Positions 1 through 8,113 of a stretch of 64,000 nt of DNA are shown here, piece after piece. Source of the DNA: JANPBY01 sp963851405 (GTDB lineage: Bacteria > Actinomycetota > Actinomycetes > DATJPE01); contig CAWKPB010000004.1 of the NCBI GenBank assembly GCA_963851405.1, positions 124,001-188,000 of the forward strand, in the 5' to 3' direction. The notes below the pieces were generated by a model. The model saw nothing but the letters and a program-made list of their open reading frames with translations. It had not been told where the DNA came from and ran no database searches. The position numbers and the translations under genes were made by a program. The first letter of the stretch is position 1, and each line of letters starts with the position of its first letter.

Positions 1-403
1 AGGCCCCTACGAGGGCATAGCTGGCATCGATGCGAGCCTGAACCTTGGCGATGGCCTCAGCGACCCGCTCCTGGTCCGCCTCAGCCGCGCGCAGGGCGGC
101 AGCGGCTGCCTGATCCTTGATCCGGGCGGCGACCAGTTGGGCCCGAGCCTCAATCACCTCGGCGCGCGCCCCTGGAAGCTCGGCTCGGGTACGCGAGAGC
201 GTGGTTACGGCGCGGGCGACCTTCTTCGTCGTTGCTCCGACGTCGTGGGCTTGCGACTTGACCTGTTCCTGAAGGTTCTTCGCCTTACGACGCAGCTCGT
301 CTTCCTTGTCCGCCGCCGCCGGGCCGACCAGGGTCACCACCAGGGCGGCGCTCACCAGCACAGCCACTCCGGCGCGGTTCAGCAGCACGTGTCGCTTCGT
401 CAT
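1..403 (-). CDS. Secreted coiled-coil protein, N-terminal part of a probable M23-family murein hydrolase/regulator (partial)
   Basis: The gene runs off the left edge; 134 residues are visible. It starts with ATG at 403 and shares one base with the ftsX stop codon (TGATG), so translation is probably coupled. A signal peptide is clear: a basic start (MTKRHVLLNRAG), a hydrophobic core and an AAADKED junction near residue 31. A long Lys/Glu/Ala/Arg-rich stretch predicted to be coiled coil follows. In actinobacteria the gene after ftsEX usually encodes an EnvC/RipC-like peptidoglycan hydrolase that FtsEX activates through such a coiled coil. The catalytic domain lies outside the window, so the M23 assignment is inferred from context and N-terminal architecture. 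Confidence 0.7.
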   Translation of the reverse strand, partial: MTKRHVLLNRAGVAVLVSAALVVTLVGPAAADKEDELRRKAKNLQEQVKSQAHDVGATTKKVARAVTTLSRTRAELPGARAEVIEARAQLVAARIKDQAAAAALRAAEADQERVAEAIAKVQARIDASYALVGA

Positions 404-1311
404 CAGACTCGAAGGTACCTCTGTACGGTGACCCAGCTGGCCACGGCCGCCAGACCCATGCCGACCGCCACGACCACGATCATGACGCTCCAGAACGTGG
501 ACCAGCCGATGTAGGCGATGAACTGGAAGTTGTTGGCGAGCCAGCTGAGGATGACCCACTGCATCACGATGGCGAGGGCCACCACAGCGATCACGGCCCC
601 GATGAAGGCGGCCAGGACCGCTTCGAGAACGAACGGCAGCTGGATGTAGAAGTTGCTCGCTCCGACCAGCCGCATGATGCCGGTCTCTCTTCGGCGGCTG
701 AAAGCAAGCACTTGCATCGTGTTGGCAATCAGCAAGATGACCGCCACGATCATGAACACCGCGAGGAACAGCGCCCCCAGCTGAACGCCGTTGAGGAACT
801 TGAAGAACTTCTCCAACAGGGCCCGTTGGTCCTGGACTTCTTCGACGCCAGGTCGCCCGCTGAACGCGCTATAGATGATCGCGAACTGCTCGGGATCTTG
901 AAGCTTGACCCGAAACGACTCTGGCAAGACATCAGCCGTGGTGTTCTCAACGATCGCCGGGTTGTTGCGGAACTGGTCCTTGAACCGGACAAACGCTTCA
1001 TCCTGCGACTCGTAATACACCTCGGCCACCTCGGGCAGGGCCCGAAGGTCAGCCTCGATCTGGGTGCGCTGCTCGTCGGTCACTTTCCCATCCGGGCAGG
1101 AGGTCTCCGAGGAAGCGTCACCACACAAGAACACAGCGACTTCGACCTTGTCGTACCAATAGCTCTTCATCTGGTCGACCTGAGCGCGCGTGAGCAGGGC
1201 CCCGCCGAGCATGGTGAGGGAGACCGCCACGGTGATGACCGTGGCCGCAGTCATCGTGAGGTTGCGGCGCATGCCGGTCCCCACCTCGCTGAACACGAAG
1301 CGCCCTCGCAT
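403..1311 (-). CDS. ftsX: Cell division ABC transporter permease FtsX
   Basis: A 302-residue protein with the FtsX layout: a cytoplasmic start, one membrane segment (about 19-42), a ~130-residue extracytoplasmic loop, then three more membrane segments (about 175-200, 225-255 and 270-295). The loop has a Cys pair at residues 63 and 72, which I recall as common in actinobacterial FtsX. In the family, FtsX does not transport; with FtsE it turns ATP hydrolysis into activation of a periplasmic peptidoglycan hydrolase at the septum. It lies 51 bp after ftsE and overlaps the secreted coiled-coil gene by one base, giving the usual ftsE-ftsX-hydrolase operon. Confidence 0.95.
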   Translation of the reverse strand: MRGRFVFSEVGTGMRRNLTMTAATVITVAVSLTMLGGALLTRAQVDQMKSYWYDKVEVAVFLCGDASSETSCPDGKVTDEQRTQIEADLRALPEVAEVYYESQDEAFVRFKDQFRNNPAIVENTTADVLPESFRVKLQDPEQFAIIYSAFSGRPGVEEVQDQRALLEKFFKFLNGVQLGALFLAVFMIVAVILLIANTMQVLAFSRRRETGIMRLVGASNFYIQLPFVLEAVLAAFIGAVIAVVALAIVMQWVILSWLANNFQFIAYIGWSTFWSVMIVVVAVGMGLAAVASWVTVQRYLRV

Positions 1312-1362
1312 GTTCTTTGCAGTCCCTCTCAGCCGATGGTGTGGGCGCTGGAGCCCACGGAG

Positions 1363-2052
1363 TCAGTTCGAGTAGCCGTACACGCCTCGGGTCTGGTCTC
1401 GGACCAGATGACCCTTCTCGAGCTCGATGACGCGCTTGCGCATCTGGTCGACGATCTGCGAGTCGTGGGTGGCCATGACGACCGTCGTGCCCGTGCGGTT
1501 GATCCGGTCGAGCAGCTTCATGATGCCGACGCTGGTCGAGGGGTCGAGGTTGCCGGTCGGCTCGTCGGCGATGAGCAGAAGCGGGCGGTTGACGAACGCG
1601 CGCGCGATCGCGACGCGCTGCTGCTCACCACCAGAGAGTTGACCAGGCAGGCGAAGCTCCTTGCCCTCCAGCCCGACCAGCTCGAGGACCTCGGGCACGA
1701 CCTGCTTGATCGTGGACTCGGGGCGCCCGATCACTTCGAGCGCGAACGCAACGTTCTCGAACACCGTCTTGTTCGGGAGCAAGCGGAAATCTTGGAACAC
1801 GGTGCCCATCTGGCGCCGGAGTTGCGGCACCTTCCAGTTGGACAGCCGCGCGAGGTCCTTCCCCAGCACCTCGACGCTGCCGGCGGTCGGGCGTTCTTCC
1901 TTGAGCAGCAGCCGCAGGAAGGTCGATTTGCCCGAGCCAGAGGCGCCGACCAGGAAGACGAACTCACCCTTGTCGACCTCGAGCGACACCCCATCCAGGG
2001 CAGGGCGAACCTGGTTGGGGTAGACCTTGACGACCTCGGAGAAGCGGATCAC
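1363..2052 (-). CDS. ftsE: Cell division ATP-binding protein FtsE
   Basis: ABC ATPase of about 229 residues that pairs with FtsX. Walker A (GASGSGKST) is at about 36-44, the LSGGEQQR signature at 139-146, Walker B (LLIADEPT) at 158-165, and the switch His is in ATHD. I chose the GTG at 2052 because it gives the canonical start VIRFSEVVKVYP and normal FtsE length. The frame stays open to 2181 with an ATG at 2109, but the extra residues are Pro/Arg-rich and unlike FtsE. No good ribosome binding site is visible before any of these starts. The 208 bp between this gene and prfB hold only a weak CTGGC-GGAA-GCCAG hairpin near 2210. Confidence 0.93.
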   Translation of the reverse strand: MIRFSEVVKVYPNQVRPALDGVSLEVDKGEFVFLVGASGSGKSTFLRLLLKEERPTAGSVEVLGKDLARLSNWKVPQLRRQMGTVFQDFRLLPNKTVFENVAFALEVIGRPESTIKQVVPEVLELVGLEGKELRLPGQLSGGEQQRVAIARAFVNRPLLLIADEPTGNLDPSTSVGIMKLLDRINRTGTTVVMATHDSQIVDQMRKRVIELEKGHLVRDQTRGVYGYSN

Positions 2053-2260
2053 GTGTTGGGGGCGACCGGGTTCGGGGACAGGACGGGGGAAGACGTCCGG
2101 GCGCGCCATCCACTGTACGTGGCGCCAGCCACCGTCTTGTGCACCCTGTGGACAGGGCGCGCCGTCCACTGTTCGGGCCAAGCGTGGCTCAGCGCGGCCC
2201 CAGGGCTGGCGGAAGCCAGAATTTCGGCACGGTCGCGCGATGCGCCAGTTTGCCAGCGAA

Positions 2261-3373
2261 CTACCCCGTTGCGGCGCTCTGCCGTCGCCAGCGGATGCCG
2301 GCCTCGATGAAGGCGTCGATCTCCCCGTCCAGCACCGCGCCGGTGTTGCCCGTCTCGTACTCGGTGCGCAGGTCCTTGACCATTTGGTACGGGTGCAGCA
2401 CGTAGGAGCGCATCTGGTTCCCCCACGAGCCCGAGCTGTCGTCCTTCAGAGCGTCCATCGCGGCCCGCTCCTCCTTGCGCCGCTGCTCGAGCAGTCGGGC
2501 CTGGAGCACGCGCATGGCGGCCGCGCGGTTCTGGATCTGGGACTTCTCGTTCTGACACGACACGACGATCCCGGTGGGGGTGTGCGTGATGCGGACCGCG
2601 GAATCCGTGGTGTTGACGCTCTGCCCGCCGGGGCCCGACGACCGGAAGACGTCGACCCGGATGTCGTTCTCCGGGATGTCGATGTGATCGGCCTGGTCGA
2701 CGACCGGCAGCACCTCGACGCCCGCGAAGGAAGTCTGGCGGCGACCCTGGTTGTCGAACGGGCTGATCCGCACCAGCCGGTGGGTGCCCTGCTCGACCGA
2801 CAACGTGCCGTAGCCGTACGGCACCTTGACCGCGAACGTGACGGACTTGATGCCGGCCTCCTCGGCGTAGGAGATGTCGTAAACCTCGACGTCGTGGCCG
2901 TGGCGCTCGGCCCAGCGCAGATACATCCGCATCAGCATCTCGGCCCAGTCGGCAGCGTCCACGCCACCGGCCTCGGAGCGGATGGTGACCAGAGCCTCGC
3001 GGGCGTCGTACTCGCCCGACAGAAGCGTGCGCACCTCGAGTTCCGACACCGAGGCTTGAAGCGAGGCCAGCTCGGCTTCGGCCTCAAGTCGGGTGGCTTC
3101 GTCCGACTCCTCTTCGGCCATCTGGAACAGGATGCTCAGATCGTCGACCCGACGGCGCAGACCTTCGACCCGATTGATGTCGCCCTGCACATACGACAGT
3201 CGCGAGGTCACCCGCTGGGCGTTCTCCTGGTCATCCCACAGGTCCGGCGCGGCCGCGGCCTCGTTGAGCGCATCGAGGTCGGCGTGCATCTTCGGCAGGT
3301 CGAGCACCTGCTCGATGCTGTTCAACGTGGCGTCGAGCTCGCTCAGTGCTTCAGCGGTTTCCAGGGCGCCCAC
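2261..3373 (-). CDS. prfB: Peptide chain release factor 2
   Basis: Class I release factor of 370 residues that recognises UGA/UAA and triggers peptide release on the ribosome. The SPF tripeptide that reads the stop codon is at residues 204-206 and the catalytic GGQ loop (SGPGGQSVN) at 249-251. The N-terminal helical domain carries the usual LWDD motif near residue 45. The reading frame is continuous, so the programmed +1 frameshift of E. coli prfB is absent, as I recall is normal in actinobacteria. GTG start; a TAGGCT box lies 8 nt upstream. It sits just ahead of the ftsE-ftsX block on the same strand, a common bacterial arrangement. Confidence 0.97.
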   Translation of the reverse strand: MGALETAEALSELDATLNSIEQVLDLPKMHADLDALNEAAAAPDLWDDQENAQRVTSRLSYVQGDINRVEGLRRRVDDLSILFQMAEEESDEATRLEAEAELASLQASVSELEVRTLLSGEYDAREALVTIRSEAGGVDAADWAEMLMRMYLRWAERHGHDVEVYDISYAEEAGIKSVTFAVKVPYGYGTLSVEQGTHRLVRISPFDNQGRRQTSFAGVEVLPVVDQADHIDIPENDIRVDVFRSSGPGGQSVNTTDSAVRITHTPTGIVVSCQNEKSQIQNRAAAMRVLQARLLEQRRKEERAAMDALKDDSSGSWGNQMRSYVLHPYQMVKDLRTEYETGNTGAVLDGEIDAFIEAGIRWRRQSAATG

Positions 3374-3406
3374 GTCGGCCGAGCCTACGCGACAAGCCGA
3401 ACTCCC

Positions 3407-3853
3407 TCAGCCGCCGTACGGCGCCCGCGCAGTCGCCGCGGCTTGGACGACCACCTCGTCGACACCGAGGGTTGTGAGGAAGGGCAACCGACTCCGCGCT
3501 GCTAGCTCTACTGTCACCGACTCACCGTCCGCATCGACATCCACGATCTCGAAGTCGGAGAAACGATCAGCGATGGCGTTCATGGCCAGGTATGTCCTGG
3601 CTGCGGACACCGCACCTGTCGCATCCAGCGGCAGCGTCGACTGACCCGGCCCTGTGTAGAAGGCCTCCCGGTCCAGTTCTTGCACCGCGGCGAGAGCCGC
3701 TCCGTCGGCTGCACCGGCCAGCGCGCGGCGGGTCAGATATAGCGCTGACGCGTCCGTAACCACAGCGACCAATAGGACCGTGACCACCGCGAAGCCCAGC
3801 AACAGCACCAGGACTGAGCCGTCCTCCTCGCGGGCCTGCGGCCATCCGATCAC
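3407..3853 (-). CDS. TadG-like pilus assembly protein
   Basis: A 148-residue protein with a short cytoplasmic start containing EEDGS, one N-terminal membrane segment (about 13-35) and an Ala-rich extracytoplasmic region. The pattern EDGSVLVLLLGF followed by RRALAGAADGAALAA is typical of TadE/TadG-like minor pilins of actinobacterial Tad loci. It is the last gene of the Tad operon; its start overlaps the preceding TadE-like stop by 4 bp. TadE/TadG proteins are pseudopilins thought to be processed at the inner membrane and needed for Flp pilus biogenesis. At 148 residues it is much shorter than proteobacterial TadG and has no von Willebrand domain. Confidence 0.75.
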   Translation of the reverse strand: MIGWPQAREEDGSVLVLLLGFAVVTVLLVAVVTDASALYLTRRALAGAADGAALAAVQELDREAFYTGPGQSTLPLDATGAVSAARTYLAMNAIADRFSDFEIVDVDADGESVTVELAARSRLPFLTTLGVDEVVVQAAATARAPYGG

Positions 3854-4314
3854 GGTTCGCCTGCTGAACGGAACGCATCAACAACCGCGTCGTGCCGCGC
3901 CTGGACGGCGACGGACGCAGCCGGCCGATCGCCGAATGTGGGCAAGAACGGCAACGGGACGCGGGCCTGGTAGGTCACCGTGACCTGGCCGCCCGGCGTC
4001 AGGCAGGGCTCTCGCGAGCAACTTACGCGCAGCTGGTCGACTACGAGTTCCATCCCCTGATCGGCCAGCGCAATCCGGGCTGCTTCGAGGGCGCGAGCCT
4101 CTCCCTCGGCCGTACTCGCAGCACCGACGTAGGCGCGGCCGGCCTCTCGAACGGCAGTCGTGCTCGCATAGCTGGCTCGTTGGACGTCGAACACCGCCAG
4201 GACGAGGTAGACCAAGGGGACGAACAGCGCGACGCCGAGAAAGGTGAACTCGACCATCGCGTTCCCTGCATCCCCGCGCGACAACCCCGCAATCGACCGG
4301 CTATCGATCCTCAT
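3850..4314 (-). CDS. TadE-like pilus assembly protein (second copy)
   Basis: About 154 residues, beginning MRIDSRSIAGLSRG at the ATG at 4314. That ATG overlaps the upstream TadE-like stop (ATGA) and explains the start better than the ATG at 4365 inside the previous gene. The segment GNAMVEFTFLGVALFVPL is the TadE prepilin-like motif: a Gly/Ala-rich stretch, a Glu five residues on, then a membrane helix. The rest is extracytoplasmic with a Cys pair (VSCSREPC). It is one of three small pseudopilin-type genes in a row, each coupled to its neighbour by a 4-bp overlap, which implies stoichiometric production with the Flp pilus apparatus. Confidence 0.8.
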   Translation of the reverse strand: MRIDSRSIAGLSRGDAGNAMVEFTFLGVALFVPLVYLVLAVFDVQRASYASTTAVREAGRAYVGAASTAEGEARALEAARIALADQGMELVVDQLRVSCSREPCLTPGGQVTVTYQARVPLPFLPTFGDRPAASVAVQARHDAVVDAFRSAGEP

Positions 4315-4709
4315 TCGGCGAGCGCATGACCTTGGACGACGAGGGCGCGGGGCGGGCCTAGCCACCCAACCAAGGGCAGCGACGTTTTGATCTCAACCGC
4401 GACCGTGGGCACCCCACTCAGATCTTGGTATTCAGCGCGCACATCAGCATCGAAGTCGGGCGACAAGCTAACGCCGATGACCTCCTCTGTTCGGTGTTTC
4501 GCATCCTCGAGCCCCCGGTCGGCGTTCGCGCCGTACCGAGCACCCTCGGCCGCGGCTGCGACCAGGGTGTTGCGCACGTGAAGAGCCAGGGCTAGCTGGG
4601 CGACTGCCAGGAACAGCGTGACCAAGAGCACCGAGACCAAGATGAACTCGACGACCGCGGCACCCGACTCAGCACGCCGCTCAGGGGCCGGTGACACCCT
4701 CGACCGCAT
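4311..4709 (-). CDS. TadE-like pilus assembly protein
   Basis: 132 residues with the TadE signature ESGAAVVEFILVSVLLVTLF at residues 14-33: small residues before the Glu and then a membrane helix. The region after it carries the AAAAEGARYGA pattern seen in TadE proteins. The gene starts inside the end of the flp pilin gene (29-bp overlap) and ends in an ATGA overlap with the next TadE-like gene. The predicted product is a membrane-anchored minor pilin of the Tad system. Confidence 0.85.
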   Translation of the reverse strand: MRSRVSPAPERRAESGAAVVEFILVSVLLVTLFLAVAQLALALHVRNTLVAAAAEGARYGANADRGLEDAKHRTEEVIGVSLSPDFDADVRAEYQDLSGVPTVAVEIKTSLPLVGWLGPPRALVVQGHALAE

Positions 4710-4887
4710 TGCTGAAGATGTTGGTCAGTTGATCGTCGGCAACAAGCCAGATCGCCGTCACGAGGCCGGCCGTCATCACGGTGACGAGCACCCAGCCGGG
4801 GACATCCCCGCGCTCCCGGTCGGCTCCCATCATCGTCAGCCGTGCGGCAAGGTGATCCAGCAGCCTCGAGATGCGCTGTCGTGCCAT
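4681..4887 (-). CDS. Flp/Fap-type type IVb pilin-like protein
   Basis: A 68-residue protein with about 25 polar residues, then the conserved actinobacterial pattern RGDVPGWVLVTVMTAGLVTA, in which a Gly precedes one long hydrophobic helix, and a short hydrophilic tail. Size, single helix and place between TadC and TadE genes identify it as the small pilin-like subunit of the locus (the Rv3656c position in M. tuberculosis, from memory). An aggAGGATTgcc ribosome binding site precedes the ATG. The classical Flp motif with Glu and Tyr at +5/+6 is not obvious, so polymerisation into a real pilus is inferred. Confidence 0.8.
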   Translation of the reverse strand: MARQRISRLLDHLAARLTMMGADRERGDVPGWVLVTVMTAGLVTAIWLVADDQLTNIFSNAVEGVTGP

Positions 4888-4899
4888 GGCAATCCTCCT

Positions 4900-5823
4900 T
4901 CAAGGGGTGGTGAGTGAGAGCCCGTAGAAACCGGGGAAGAGAGCAAAGAAGACGGTCAGCGGAAGCAGCATGAAGACGACCGGCAGCATCATCAGGATTT
5001 CCTTGCGCGCGCCGGCTTCGAGCAATCGCCGTCGGCTTGCCTCTCGCACATCCACCGCCTGGGCACGCAAGACCTCGGCCAACGGCGTGCCGCGTTCGAC
5101 CGCGATGGCTACTCCGTCGACGAACCGGCGCAGTTCGGGCAATTCGCTTCGATCGGCGACCCGCTCCAGTGCGGCTACCAACGGTTGGCCCGCCCTCGCG
5201 TCCGACAGTGCCCGACCAAGCTCGCGAGCAAGTTCGCCTTGACTTCGAGAGGTCACACGCTCAAGGGCCCCGACGGCTCCCTCGCCTGCGGCCACGGACA
5301 ACGCGAGCAGCTCGGCGATCGTGGGGAACTCCACCAGCATCCGCTGCTCTCGGGTGGCTACTGCGCTGGTCAGACGTCGATCGCACATGAGCACGCCGGT
5401 GACCGCGCTCACGATGACTACTACGAGCAGGGGCACGAGGCTTGCGGAGCCACGCGCGGCGAGCACGAGCGACAGCGCCAAGCCAACCGCTAGACCGACC
5501 CCGCCCCAGACCAGCTGCTGAGCGCGAAACTCCTCCAGCGAGCCGCCTCGACCCAACTGGTCCAGGCGGTGGCGCACGGACGCGCTGCCGCCGAGCCACC
5601 GGTCAAGGCGGGCTCCAGCGGCGGCTACCGCGGACTCAACCGCTGAGCCGGCGATCCCCTTGGGTGCCAAGCGTGCGCTGGAGCGGGACGGTGCATCACG
5701 CAAGTAGGGCGCCACCCGATCCTCTAGGGTCGGGCGGCGCACGGCAGGGACCCTGCGGACCACCAGGATGAGCCCCGCGGAGGCCATCAGACCGAGCAGC
5801 GCGCCTTGCATGGCCAGGCTCAT
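4900..5823 (-). CDS. tadC: Type II/IV secretion F-domain protein TadC
   Basis: A 307-residue inner-membrane platform protein of the GspF family. It has hydrophobic segments near residues 5-24, two in the middle (about 110-150) and one at the C terminus (about 280-300). The cytoplasmic T2SSF domain with EFPTIAELLALSVAAGEG lies between them. In Tad systems TadB and TadC form the membrane platform on which the TadA ATPase works. The start overlaps the tadB stop by 4 bp. Confidence 0.88.
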   Translation of the reverse strand: MSLAMQGALLGLMASAGLILVVRRVPAVRRPTLEDRVAPYLRDAPSRSSARLAPKGIAGSAVESAVAAAGARLDRWLGGSASVRHRLDQLGRGGSLEEFRAQQLVWGGVGLAVGLALSLVLAARGSASLVPLLVVVIVSAVTGVLMCDRRLTSAVATREQRMLVEFPTIAELLALSVAAGEGAVGALERVTSRSQGELARELGRALSDARAGQPLVAALERVADRSELPELRRFVDGVAIAVERGTPLAEVLRAQAVDVREASRRRLLEAGARKEILMMLPVVFMLLPLTVFFALFPGFYGLSLTTP

Positions 5824-6668
5824 CGCAGAACCCGGCCTTCAGCAGGTAGGCGGCCGATGCGGAGCATGAGCCGGTAGGCCACGACGCAGACGACCCCACC
5901 AAGAGCCAGCAGAACCCATCCGGCTGGCGAGTTGTAGGCGTCCACGGCTTCGGGGCGAAGCGAGAGCAAGCCCAGCAGGACCCACGGCGCCGCCACGGCC
6001 AATCGGGCGGCGTTGACGGTCCATGCCTGCCGGGTCTCGAGTTCGGCCCGAGTGCGGGCGTCCTCCCGCAGAAACCCGCTCAATGTCCGCAGCAGTCGCC
6101 CGAGGTCGGAGCCCCCGACGTCGCGCGCCAATCGCAACGACTCGACAATCCGATCACCGACCGGATCCGCCAGGTCATCCTTGAGCCGATCCAGACACTC
6201 GTTGAAGCGTCCAGTGACGCGGTAGTCCACCCCGAAACGATGGAACGGCGCTCGCAGCGGCTCCGGCCCACGCTGCGCCAGCTGCGTCACGGCCTCAGGC
6301 AGCGAAAGACCGGCCCGGACCGCGCTCGCGAGGTTGTCCACGACATCGGGCCACAGCGTGCGAAGCTCATCGGCCCGTTGCCGCATCTTCCAACGCAGGT
6401 ACGCCACTGGAGCCCAGCCAGCCATGAGCGCGAAGGCGCCAGCGATCGCCGGAGCAGCGGAGACGGCGAGAACCAACACCGCGACGATCGCGGCACACGT
6501 CACACAAGCCAGCACCAACCTGGCCACAGTTACCCCTGGCACTCCTGACTCCTCGACCAGGTCCCGCATCCGGCTCTGGCGCTGGACGCCTTCCTGTTCC
6601 GGGCCGAACCAGACAGTGCCGATCAGTACCAAGCCAAGCCCCAACATCAGCCCCGTCAGCGCGCCCAC
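5820..6668 (-). CDS. tadB: Type II/IV secretion F-domain protein TadB
   Basis: 282 residues with an N-terminal membrane anchor (MGALTGLMLGLGLVLIGTVW), two hydrophobic helices near 48-85, a cytoplasmic helical T2SSF domain containing LWPDVVDNLASAVRAGLSLP, and C-terminal membrane helices. It is paired with TadC and follows the TadA ATPase gene by only 2 bp. It is the first of the two platform proteins. Confidence 0.88.
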   Translation of the reverse strand: MGALTGLMLGLGLVLIGTVWFGPEQEGVQRQSRMRDLVEESGVPGVTVARLVLACVTCAAIVAVLVLAVSAAPAIAGAFALMAGWAPVAYLRWKMRQRADELRTLWPDVVDNLASAVRAGLSLPEAVTQLAQRGPEPLRAPFHRFGVDYRVTGRFNECLDRLKDDLADPVGDRIVESLRLARDVGGSDLGRLLRTLSGFLREDARTRAELETRQAWTVNAARLAVAAPWVLLGLLSLRPEAVDAYNSPAGWVLLALGGVVCVVAYRLMLRIGRLPAEGRVLR

Positions 6669-6670
6669 CG

Positions 6671-7912
6671 TCAGTCCAATCCAGCGCGCAGAAGATCCGC
6701 GAGATCGAAGCCTCGCCGGTTGAATCGCTCAGCATGCGGCGGGTACCCCTCGGCGCGGACCAGTCGGTCTCCTCGGGTCACGAATACATCCGCCACCTCG
6801 ACGACATCACCCTCGACACGGCCCGGCAGGGCCACCACCTCACGGACCCGTCGGCGCCCGCTCGGATCGGTCTCGGCATGAATCACGAGGTCGACCGAGG
6901 ACGCGACGGTCGGAACGACAAAGGCATGGCCGACGTTCTCCCCGGCCAACAGGGGCAAGGTGCACAATTTCGTCACGGCCTCCCGAGCACTGTTCGCGTG
7001 CACGGAGCACATCCCTGGAACGCCACTGTTGAGAGCGATCAGCAAATCCAGGCATTCCTCCTGCCGAACCTCCCCCACCACCAGACGTTGGGGGCGCATG
7101 CGTAGGGCCTCCTTGACCAGGCGTCGCAGCCTGATCTCCCCGGTCCCCTCGAGACTGGCCTGCCGGGTCTGCAGGCCCACCCAGTCCGGTGCCGCGACTT
7201 TGAGCTCGAAAACCTCCTCGACGGTGATCACGCGCTCATGCGCCGGCACCGATGCGAGCAGACAGTTCAACAGCGTGGTCTTCCCCGCCTGCGTCCCTCC
7301 AGCAACGATGACGTTGAGCCCACTGACGACCGCGGCGTCAAGGAAGGCGGCGACCTGAGGGGTCAACGTGCCGAGGGCCACCAGATCATCGAGATGAGCA
7401 GCGCGAGCTACGAACTTACGTACGTTCACCGCCCAGTGGCGGCGGGTCACGTCCGGAACAGCCACATGAAGACGGCTGCCGTCATGCAGCATGGCGTCAA
7501 CAAACGGCTGGCTCAGATCCACTCGACGGTTCGACGCCTTCAACATCCGCTCGACGAGGTCGCGCACCTCGTCGGCGGTGAGGACAACCGTGGTCAGTTC
7601 GCTCCGCCCGTGTCGGGCTACGAAAACGCGTCCTGGTTCGTTGATCCACAACTCCTCGACCTCGGGGTCGTCGAGGAACACCTGCAGCGGGCCGTACCCG
7701 GCCACGGCATCGAAGACGGCGCGTGCCGCAGTCGACTGATCCCCGATCGCCGGCAGCGCCCCGGACAGGGTTCGTTCGTCATAGTCCGCCAGGACTTCGT
7801 GGACCAACGCGCGGACGGCCCCTGGCTGAGCCAACGGATCCAGACCCCGTCGCCGGACGAGCTCACGTACCTCGTCCTCGACCGTGGTCGTCGGATCCAC
7901 CAGTGCGGGCAA
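6671..7912 (-). CDS. tadA: Tad pilus assembly ATPase TadA (CpaF family)
   Basis: A 413-residue secretion ATPase. Walker A GGTQAGKTT is at residues 205-213, the Asp/His boxes lie between, Walker B-like VVGEVRQEE at 278-286, and the His box CSVHANSAR near 302-310. The N-terminal domain carries ELWINEPGRVFV, typical of CpaF. The hexameric enzyme powers pilin extrusion through TadB/TadC. The start is TTG at 7912, preceded by GGAGGGCGGTGGGG. The 201 bp between it and the glutamate dehydrogenase stop probably hold the operon promoter. No Ssd/CpaE gene stands directly upstream, unlike M. tuberculosis; a CpaE-like gene lies 16 kb away at 23904-25190. Confidence 0.92.
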   Translation of the reverse strand: MPALVDPTTTVEDEVRELVRRRGLDPLAQPGAVRALVHEVLADYDERTLSGALPAIGDQSTAARAVFDAVAGYGPLQVFLDDPEVEELWINEPGRVFVARHGRSELTTVVLTADEVRDLVERMLKASNRRVDLSQPFVDAMLHDGSRLHVAVPDVTRRHWAVNVRKFVARAAHLDDLVALGTLTPQVAAFLDAAVVSGLNVIVAGGTQAGKTTLLNCLLASVPAHERVITVEEVFELKVAAPDWVGLQTRQASLEGTGEIRLRRLVKEALRMRPQRLVVGEVRQEECLDLLIALNSGVPGMCSVHANSAREAVTKLCTLPLLAGENVGHAFVVPTVASSVDLVIHAETDPSGRRRVREVVALPGRVEGDVVEVADVFVTRGDRLVRAEGYPPHAERFNRRGFDLADLLRAGLD

Positions 7913-8113
7913 CGCCCCACCGCCCTCCGAGGCTGCGTGATGCGCCGGACGCTAAGGCCAGAAGTTGTTCGCCTTCAACGGTCTTCACCATTCTGGGGAC
8001 AAGCTCGCTGTTCCCAGACGTCCCTAGGACCACGCGAGGTCCATTCGGCCCCAACGCCAACACCCGAGTGAGCAGTGACGGGCGCAGCGTGATCAGCGAA
8101 CGGCCCGGTTCGG

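Noticed and set aside
2261..3373. Programmed +1 frameshift in prfB.
   Set aside because: The 370-codon frame is continuous with no early in-frame TGA, so no frameshift is needed.
7863..8113. A possible small minus-strand gene in the 201 bp between tadA and the glutamate dehydrogenase (frame reading ...VLALGPNGPRVVLGTSGNSEL...).
   Set aside because: Third codon positions are not GC-biased as in real genes here, no ribosome binding site stands before any start, and the frame runs 50 bp into tadA. More likely the tad promoter region.
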